DNA from: Morella rubra
Lineage: Eukaryota > Streptophyta > Magnoliopsida > Fagales > Myricaceae
Assembly: GCA_003952965.2 (NCBI GenBank)
Contig: CM025852.1
Coordinates: 11,179,369 to 11,243,368 of the forward strand
Direction of reading: 5' to 3'
Length of the DNA stretch: 64,000 nucleotides
Shown: in pieces, positions 57,000 to 64,000 of the stretch
Position numbering within the stretch: the first letter of the stretch is position 1
How the letters are laid out: each line of letters starts with the position of its first letter
Made by a program: the position numbers and the translations under genes
Notes under the pieces: generated by a model
Seen by the model: only the letters and a program-made list of their open reading frames with translations
Told to the model about the DNA's origin: nothing
Databases searched by the model: none

Positions 57000-57680
57000 A
57001 CATGGATCGATCTGGAAAAAGTATCACCAAGGCTGGGACACAGACAAAGGTGATCAGCTTGAGCAGACTGGGAATCTACCACTCATCCCAAAAGCTTAAG
57101 TTGATAGAAAGAGGAAAATTTTAGTGATTTGGATTATATTCTCTAACACCCCCCCCTCACGTGTGAGCCGGACTCTCTTTTAATTGGGAGGCCCAACACG
57201 TGCAATATTTAATTGAAATTGGGGTAGAGTGCGGAATCAGGTCTCGAACTTAAGACCTTGGCTCTATACAATGTGAATATACCACTCATCCCAAAAGCTT
57301 AAGTTGATCGGAAGAGGAAGATTTTATATTTGAATTATATTCTCTAACACGAACGCTGTGGTAGTGGAGCTGAGAGAGAGTATCCGGACAATGGTGGAGC
57401 CGACACATATGTTGTGCATGGATATCCATACCCGCTTGACCACTCTAGACAATAATTGTGCTCTAACGGAGAGAGTCTGAAGGAGGAGGTGATTGCTATG
57501 CGGAAGAACTGACTTCTGTGACAGAACACGTGTCCCAGTTGTACCAGTCTCTCATACCGTTCCGATACAGCTCCGGACGCTCATCAAACAGGTGGATATT
57601 ATGGAGGAGGAGTGATTGGAGCATATTCGTGATGCCATCGGACAAGATCTCAATGAGCCAACTCATCGTTGTGATTCAAA
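57000..57680 (+). pseudogene. Transposon-associated coiled-coil ORF of CACTA-5
   Basis: Starts MDRSGKSITKAGTQTKVISL (57000), is interrupted by the TRIM, then reads NAVVVELRESIRTMVEPTHM, heptad-like LKEEVIAMRK, ELTSVTEHVSQLYQSL and EHIRDAIGQDLNEPT before a stop. Compared with the ORF at 46485-46967 it has the same order (basic KxxxLSR-like start, NAxV...VEP, two coiled segments, final [FI]RDA[VI] motif) and similar length, but is far diverged. Several small frame breaks are present. No known domain recognised. Confidence 0.45.
57069..57349 (-). mobile_element. TRIM (terminal-repeat retrotransposon in miniature), 281 bp (fossil)
   Basis: Two direct terminal repeats, 57069-57148 and 57272-57349 (about 80 bases, TGTTAGAGAATATAAT... 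on the minus strand), enclose ~123 bases. Next to the upstream repeat (minus strand) lies a TATAGAGCCAAGG stretch resembling the tRNA-Met primer site, and next to the other repeat a G-rich polypurine tract. It has no coding capacity, as expected for TRIMs. It looks structurally whole; the two repeats differ at several bases, so it is not recent. Confidence 0.75.
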
Positions 57681-58699
57681 CTAGTCTCTGACTTATGCTT
57701 TGTTTGTCTCCGGCTTGTGATTCAGACTATCTTTATATTTTTTTGCTATTATTTACTTATGCTTTGTTAGTCTCAACTTGTACTAGACTTTATGATTATG
57801 TTTTTAGTTTGGTATTTCTATCTTTGATATTTTATATTAATTATATTTTTTCATTAGTTTAAATTTATTACACTTTAAACAGATGACTAGTACGAGTGCT
57901 AGTTAACCGAACAGTTAGTATAATTAGTTATAATGGATGTTTAGTTCAAAAGTATGTTTAACTATATGTATGATTTATGTAGTCAAAATGCAGTACAAAA
58001 TAAATAATTAAGTTAAAATTTTGTAGTGAATTACTTTTGGTTAGTTAAATTATTTAAATAAATTAAATTGGGTGAATTAAATCAATTAAATTGGATAATT
58101 AATCAATTAATGAATTAAGTAAAGTTGAACAAAACTGTTTATGCGTCCGCATGGTGTAACAATACGTTTGAATGCGTAACATCAAACGACACGATCGTAA
58201 TGCATGAGAGAACCGTCTGAACAGTAAGGAAAACCTACACATGGCATACACGTGTTTAATGCGGACGACGATTACAATTAAAAACAATTTTAAAAGGCGT
58301 TTGGACGTCTTGAACACCGTCTGGACATCTACATAACAGTCACATGGCTTACACATTTTTACCTGAGGACAACGGTTGAAAACAGCTGTAACCATCCGAA
58401 CACGTATCAGTATGTCCAGACGTGACATGACATTTATTCAGCCAAATGTGTACTTCTACGTCACACAATGTCAAGAGAATACCGCCCGGACAGTGTACAT
58501 CCTTTTGAACGCATTTAATATTTCGATGTTCTGGCATTTAATGCGGTGGAATTTCATTGGGCCACATGTCCACAAAGGCGTCCGAACGGGCATAATACGT
58601 CTGGACAGTGTTCATGGATTATCAAATACGAATAGTTCAACATTTTCAATTATCCCGCGTGATATTTTCTCTCAAATCTCTCAACCTTGACGTATTTTC

Positions 58700-58990
58700 T
58701 TCCCAAATGTTTACGTAATTTCCTTCATTTGAGGTCTTAATCACATCGAGGTAAGATTTATTCAATTTTCGTTAAAATCTTATTTTTTTGGAGTTTTACA
58801 TAGAAAATTTCATCTCATTTTTTGTATACTTCATTGTCTTTTTTGATTGATTTTTTTATAGACATTGATTGTGTAAGTGTTAGGATTATTTTGAGTGTAT
58901 TTTTGAGAGATTTGGTTGTGAATTTGGGAGTGCGTGGAAGGTAAAGGGTGGCTGCCATCGCTAAGTTAACTCGGCCATCTTCCCCGATGA
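58700..58990. other. AT-rich non-coding stretch
   Basis: Leader-like sequence (TTTTTGAGAGATTTGGTTGTGAATTTGGG) reminiscent of regions in front of CACTA transposase genes. No gene seen. Confidence 0.35.
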
Positions 58991-59236
58991 GTTCAAGCTA
59001 TGTTTGATGGGCACCAAGGTGGACAGAGTCTCAGAGATCCATTGCAAGTTTCAAAAGGGCCAATCACAAAATCAAGAGCAAAGAAAATTAAGGAAGCTAT
59101 GCAAGGATTAGTGCAATCTACTTGCATCGAGTATGCCAATTTACTTTACAAGACTCCATCATTCAAGATGGGATCACAAGAAGAAGAACCAATCCTACTT
59201 CATGTGATACAAGCTACAGAGGGAGGCACAGCCTAA
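58990..59236 (+). pseudogene. Gypsy polyprotein C-terminus (fossil)
   Basis: LRDPLQVSKGPITKSRAKKI is the conserved last segment of plant Ty3/Gypsy polyproteins (GPITRSRAKK motif). It lies directly before the LTR at 59237, with a purine-rich ACAGAGGGAGGCACAG just ahead. It represents the end of an element whose body is missing. Confidence 0.7.
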
Positions 59237-59910
59237 TGTTTAGGCTTTATATTTATGGGCTTGTTGGGCTTTTTGTTTTAGGGTTACTGTTCATGTGTCA
59301 CTATTCACGAGACACTGTTCACTACTGTTCACTAGGGTTAGTCCATGATGTCCCACATTGCTTAGAAATAAGGGACTTGTACAAACTCCTCCTATATTTA
59401 GGAGCTTCTATGTATTGTTTTGGACATCAAAAAATGTTTATAATTTTCTCTAAGAGAGAGTTTCTATAAGTGAACTAAAGAACTTATCAAGATTCTTCTT
59501 GTGGCGTTCTAACTTCAATCTTGGTTCTTGAAGCAAGATTTCAACGGGTCAAGATTAACTATAATCTTGGTTCTTGAAGCAAGATTTTAACAAGATTATA
59601 ACATAATCTTGGTTCTTGGAACAAGATTTCAGTGGGTCAAGATTTTCCTTTGCTTGATTTGTTGGTGTTCTTGGGTTTTATTCAAATTGATGGGTTCTCC
59701 AGTTCCAACTGCAAGATTTATCTTCAAACTTCAATCTTGGTTCTTGAAGCAAGATTTCAAGGGTCAAGATTTGGTTCTTGAAGTTCAAGATTGGTTCTTA
59801 ACAAGATTTCAGTGGGTCAAGATTTGATCCTTTGCTTGATTTGTTGGTGTTCTTGGGTCTTTATTCAAATTGTTTGTGGGTTCAAAAGGTTTCAATCCTG
59901 CAAGTTCACA
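59237..59910 (+). mobile_element. Gypsy LTR, 674 bp
   Basis: Begins TGTTTAGGCTTTAT, ends GTTCACA, and is followed five bases later by a primer site. Internal ~30-60-base repeats of CAATCTTGGTTCTTGAAGCA / AGATTTCA occur at 59510-59830. It lies between a pol C-terminus and a gag gene, so it serves as 3' LTR to the left and 5' LTR to the right. Confidence 0.7.
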
Positions 59911-59915
59911 TCATT

Positions 59916-59927
59916 TGGTATCAGAGC
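59916..59927 (+). promoter_or_regulatory. Primer-binding site, tRNA-Met type
   Basis: TGGTATCAGAGC, the standard plant retrotransposon primer site complementary to the 3' end of initiator tRNA-Met, five bases after the LTR. Confidence 0.9.
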
Positions 59928-60376
59928 CAGGTTCCAAATCAAATCATTCATTCTTGTTTTAATTCTATTGTTGAGTTTTTTTGTTTCTTCTTTCTCTATC
60001 AACAAAAAAAACAAAAACAAAAAAATTGGGCACTAGCTGTTAAGGTATCTTTGATTGTATTGATCTTGTTTTTCAAAGTGGTAGAGTTATCATCTTGGTA
60101 TTTTGTTTCCTGATCGTTTTTCCTCTCACAAAGCCCGTAAATTTCATGTCACTTTTATTCCCTATTGCTTCTTGGATTTGTTGCTAGTTGGGATAATATA
60201 AGGTGTTCCTTGGTTAAGTTCAGCTAGTTCTTATAGAACTTATAAGGGAAACAAGAGTAGTAAAAGGTAAGAGAGTGCAAACACGAGTGGAGTGACCATA
60301 TTTGAGTGCAAACACGTAAGGGAGTGTGTGAGAAATTATTTCTAACATTCTTTTGTTTCTATAGTTTCAAAAAAAA

Positions 60377-61480
60377 ATGTCTTCCAGGGCTGAAGCAACA
60401 AACAACGAAGGAGGGCCGCTCATGACACAGGCTATACAACAACAATTTGAGCGTATGAACGTGATGTTTAATGATATTCGGATCGGATGGATAGGCAAGA
60501 CGCCATTATTGCTACTTGGCGTGAAGGTCGTAACCAAAGAAGGCAAGATACGCTTGCGCGCGTGGGTGCTTCTGATGACGACCAAGAGGTTGAGTTCGGA
60601 GATGAAGAGGATCAAGGTTCTTTGAATGGTGATGGCAGGGACGTGCCAAGAGGAGGAAGGCGTGGTATAGGTTTCCAACGAGATCCAAGATGGCGAGATG
60701 GAGTTGACAAAAATCTAGGAAGCATCAAGATGAAGATTTCATCGTTCCAAGGGAAGAATGATCCTGAAGCATACTTGGAATGGGAAAAGAAGGTTGAATT
60801 GATTTTTGATTGTCATAACTACTCTGAAGAGAAAAAGGTAAAACTCGCTGTCATTGAATTTACTGATTATGCTATTTTATGGTGGGATCAACTGTGATGA
60901 GCAGAAGGAGGAACCATGAGAGGCCTATTGAGACATGGGAGGAGATGAAGGCCATCATGAAGAGAGGATTTGTTCCAAGTCACTACTACAGGGACTTGTA
61001 TCATAAATTACAAAGCCTTACTCAAGGTTATAGGAGCGTGGATGATTACTACAAAGAGATGGAGATAGCCATGATTCGGCTAATGTTGAAGAAGATAGAG
61101 AAGCTACCATGGCGAGGTTTTTGAATGGGCTGAACCGGGACATTGCCAACGTGGTAGAGTTGCAACACTATGTAGAGTTGGAGGACATGGTGCATATGGC
61201 AATAAAGGTGGAATGACAACTTAAAAGAAAAGGAACTCGTTCACTTCAAAGTTCGGGCTCCTCTACGTCATGGAGGTCCAATTGGAAGAAAGACAAAGGA
61301 GCTGCTGTCAAGTCCAAAACTGAACCACCCAAAAGGAGAGATGAAGTGTCCAATGCCACCAAAGGTAAAACCAACCTCAAACTTGTAATCGTGATATAAA
61401 ATGTTTTTGTAGTTTGGAAGTAGGTCACATAGCTTCACAATGTCCAAATAAAAGGATCATGATTGTACCTGTTGATGAAG
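60377..61480 (+). pseudogene. Gypsy gag remnant (fossil)
   Basis: Starts MSSRAEATNNEGGPLM, followed by the retrotransposon gag domain (KMKISSFQGKNDPEAYLEWE; TDYAILWWDQL; WEEMKAIMKRGFVPSHYYRD) and a zinc-knuckle-like CFCSLEVGHIASQCPN near 61400. Gag would form the particle and bind RNA. It is not intact. Confidence 0.8.
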
Positions 61481-61499
61481 AGGTGGAAACTGAAAGTGA

Positions 61500-63436
61500 A
61501 AGTGAGGATGAACAAATGCCACCACCTAGGCCGCTTGTGATGATGATGTGGAGTATCTGGTAGAGGGTGAGTCACTTGTGGCTAGATGTGCCTTAAGTGT
61601 CCAAGTCAAAGAGGATGACATGGAACAACAAAGGGAGAACATTTTTCATACTAGATGCCACATCAATAACAAGGTATGTAGTATGATTATTGATGGGGGA
61701 GTTGTACTAATGTGGCTAGCACTACTTTAGTTGAAAAGTTGGATTTACCTCTCTTGAAACATCCTCGACCATATAAGTTGCAGTGGTTGAATGATTGTGG
61801 GGAGGTCAAGGTAAACAAGCAAGTGTTAGTTTCCTTCTCAATTGGAAAGTATCAGGATGAAGTACTTTGTGATGTTGTTCCCATGCACGCGGTCACATAC
61901 TATTGGGCAGGCGTGGCAATTCGACAGAAGGTTACTCATGACGGGTTCAAGAATAGGCATTCATTTGTAAAAGACAATAAGACCATTACTCTTGTTCCTT
62001 TGACTCCAAGACAAGTGTATGAAGATCAATGAAATTGAAAAGAGAAAAAGAGTTGAAAAACACTTGTGAGACCGAGAGTTCAAGAAAAGAGAGTGAAAGG
62101 AAAAATGAGAGTGGAGAGAAAAAGGAATGTGAAAAGAAAAAGGAGAGTGGAGAGAAAAAAGAGGGTGAAAAGAAAAGAGAGAGTGAAGAAAAAGAGAGAA
62201 GAACAAAAAACAAATGAGTTTTTATGCTAAGCCGAGTGATGTCAAGAGTGTTTTTTTATACAAATCAGCCTATGTTTGTACTTCTGTACAAAGAGGCATG
62301 TTTTAATACTAACGAATTTGACAAATCTTTGCCTAGTGTTGTTGCTTCTTTGTTGCAGGAATATGAAGACGTGTTCCCCGCCGAAGTGCCTAGTGGATTG
62401 CCACCTATCAGGGGAATAGAGCATCAAATTGATTTTGTGCCGAGAGCGTCAATCCCTAATCGTCCAGCATATAGGAGTAATATGGAGGAGACAAAGGAAC
62501 TACAAAGGCAAGTTGAGGAGTTGATGGCCAAAGGACACGTGAGAGAGAGCATGAGTCCGTGCGCGGTACCAATATTGCTTGTACCTAAGAAGGATGGAAC
62601 TTGGCAAATGTGTGTTGATTGCAGGGCTATCAACAATTACGGTAAAGTATAGACATCCTATTCCTAGGTTAGATGACATGTTGGATGAACTGCATGGGTC
62701 ATGTGTTTTCACAAAAATTGATTTGAAAAATGGGTATCATCAATTAGGATGAGAGAGGGTGATGAATGGAAGACTGCTTTAAAACTAAATATGGATTGTA
62801 CTGGTTGATAATGCCTTTTGGTCTAACTAATGCACCTAGTACATTCATGAGGTTAATGAATCATGCATTGCGTGCATTTATAGGCAGATTTGTTGTAGTC
62901 TATTTTGATGATATCTTGGTGTATAGCAAGAGCTTAGATGAGCATATAGAGCATTTGCATTGTGTGCTTGATGTTTTAAGAAAAGAAAAGTTATATACCA
63001 ATTTAAAGAAATATTTCTTTTGCTTGGAAAAAGTTATGTTTATTGGCTATGTTGTTAGCACAAAAGGAATCGAGGTGGATGAGGAAAAGGTGAAGGCTAT
63101 CAAGGAATGGCCCACACCCAAGTCAATCTCGGAGGTAAGAAGTTTTCATGGTTTGGCTAGTTTTTATCGACGCTTTGTCAAAGATTTCAGTACACTAGCC
63201 ACACCTGCTCACTGAAGTTGTTAAAAAATCCGTGGGTTTTAAATGGGGTAGTGAGCAAGATCGCGCATTTAGTGAGATCAAAGAAAGGTTATGTAGTGCT
63301 CCTGTCTTAGCATTACCTAATTTTTCTAAAACTTTTGAGATTGAGTGTGATGCTTCAAGAATAGGTATTAGACCTGTTTTGATGCAAGAGAAGCGGTTCA
63401 TAACTTATTTCAATGATGAGAGAGCAAAAACAACCC
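61500..63436 (+). pseudogene. Gypsy pol remnant: protease, RT, start of RNase H (fossil)
   Basis: Protease region near 61640 (HTRCHINNKVCSMIIDGG), then a linker with a Lys/Glu/Ser-rich repeat (62029-62217). RT follows: [34 protein letters not shown], the YFDDILVYS catalytic core, and [20 protein letters not shown]. The RNase H start (FEIECDASRIGI) follows at ~63340. Broken, several breaks; cut by other sequence at about 63436. Confidence 0.85.
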
Positions 63437-64000
63437 AAGAAAGGGGGTGAATTGGGTTTTATACAAACTTTTATCCTTTTTGTTACAAAACCAATATGCA
63501 GAGACCCCTTCCCCTTTTCTAAAGAGCAAGAGAGTAGATCTATAAAATCAAGGACTATAATGAAGAATAAAAGGAATAGTTAAACAAGCACAACAAATAG
63601 ATATCAACAATAAATAGAGATAAGGGTAGAGAGATGACACCGTGACTTTTAGGTGGTTCGCCAACACTTGCCTACGTCCACCCCCAAGGCTATTGACTTC
63701 CTTGGGCTTTCTTCACTATTTTCAATAGTAAGTACACCTTAGCTTCTAGGGTGCTAAGGAACCTTTACAAAGTGTTTTTTCGAGCTTACACTTTAACTCA
63801 CTCTCACAAATCCTCACAACCCTAGAGGGATTTCTTCTACCCAACAAGTAGGCCAAATGTTTTCCCAAACACTCACAGTTTTTCAAAGACTGGGTACAAA
63901 GGAATCTTAGTAAAGGCTCTTTAAGCTGAATAAACAAGTATGAAGTACTGAGGTGTGCAAAGAGACAAGATTCACAAAGAAAGCAACAGTATTTGCAGGT
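63437..64000. other. Unassigned insertion at the right edge
   Basis: Gypsy homology stops at about 63436. AAGAAAGGGGGTGAATTGGG opens a sequence with no coding signal that continues past the window. The opening resembles a purine-rich motif common beside plant LTR elements, so a second retrotransposon is possible. Confidence 0.35.

Larger units (their letters stand above)
56061..58700 (+). mobile_element. CACTA-5: CACTA element with GTCCGAACGGAC-type ends
   Basis: The terminus CACTACAAGAAATGAGACC at 56061 is followed by GTGACAAATTT..-type inverted repeats and many (C)GTCC(G/A)AACG / CCGTTCGGAC motifs (56160-56970). The coiled-coil ORF (57000-57680, with a TRIM inside) comes next, then a second field of the same motifs (58140-58620). 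No 3' terminus is visible. It is either a small non-autonomous element encoding only the coiled-coil protein, or the 5' part of a larger one cut by Gypsy sequence near 58990. Confidence 0.65.
59237..63436 (+). mobile_element. Ty3/Gypsy retrotransposon, 5' part (fossil)
   Basis: LTR, primer site, gag, protease, reverse transcriptase and the start of RNase H in normal order. It ends at about 63436, where an unrelated sequence begins; integrase and the 3' LTR are not seen. The reverse transcriptase resembles chromovirus-type elements. It is broken, with a number of breaks across gag and pol, and of intermediate age. Confidence 0.8.

Noticed and set aside
58018-58028. TTTTGTAGTG as the 3' terminus of CACTA-5
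   Set aside because: The family's subterminal motifs continue well beyond it (58140-58620), and the sequence inward does not mirror the 56061 end.
1-64000. tRNA and rRNA genes
   Set aside because: None recognised by eye; the tRNA-Met-like matches at 59916 and about 57260 are retrotransposon primer sites.

Overview
The window looks like a heterochromatic, transposon-packed stretch of a flowering-plant nuclear genome, probably a eudicot. It is AT-rich and its coding remnants are intron-bearing. The transposon set is typical of plants: five or six CACTA (En/Spm) elements, LINEs with a DUF4283/zinc-knuckle ORF1, Ty1/Copia and Ty3/Gypsy remains, a TRIM, and hAT- and Mutator-type MITEs. No species can be named from the sequence. 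No intact host gene is visible. Two things look host-derived: a Nudix hydrolase exon pair (13.2-13.4 kb) and a small secreted cysteine-rich peptide gene present three times (17.7, 35.9 and 45.1 kb), each copy damaged.

Layout. 0-4.8 kb: AT-rich DNA with a Gypsy-type LTR fragment flanked by an inverted pair of a small repeat. 4.86-6.43 kb: a deletion derivative of a CACTA family whose ends carry ACCGCCGCTATAG-type repeats. 6.43-12.6 kb: two LINE remnants placed head to head, one split by an LTR-like insertion. 12.6-13.4 kb: the Nudix fragment. 13.4-14.4 kb: a 1000-base assembly gap. 14.4-17.33 kb: the 5' half of a longer copy of the same CACTA family. 17.7-18.1 kb: peptide gene copy 1. 19.0-24.6 kb: a Gypsy LTR fragment hit by a Copia element, which itself holds a 2.6 kb repeat-rich insertion. 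24.8-25.15 kb: a MITE with 9 bp target duplications.

25.2-34.84 kb: a decayed CACTA element split by a 3.4 kb solo LTR. Its 3' half, a hAT MITE, peptide gene copy 2, an LTR fragment, a coiled-coil ORF and a CGATCGATCG repeat field follow in order to 39.1 kb. After a 943-base gap the same series recurs almost identically at 40.06-48.2 kb, offset by about 9.17 to 9.2 kb. This is either a very recent tandem duplication or two haplotypes joined in assembly.

48.2-55.7 kb: the best-preserved CACTA element, with a transposase gene (49.3-52.9 kb), a Ptta/En/Spm second gene (53.0-54.8 kb), a CGATCGATCG subterminal field and a clear 3' terminus at 55703. 55.7-56.06 kb: a LINE tail. 56.06-58.7 kb: another CACTA 5' end with GTCCGAACGGAC-type repeats and a second coiled-coil ORF, into which a 281 bp TRIM has inserted. 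59.0-63.4 kb: Gypsy remains arranged polymerase end - LTR - gag-pol. 63.4-64 kb: an unrelated insertion.

The most novel signal is the small coiled-coil ORF that recurs beside two CACTA families with unrelated subterminal repeats. Next are the three-copy peptide gene and the Nudix exon fragment sitting next to a CACTA transposase.
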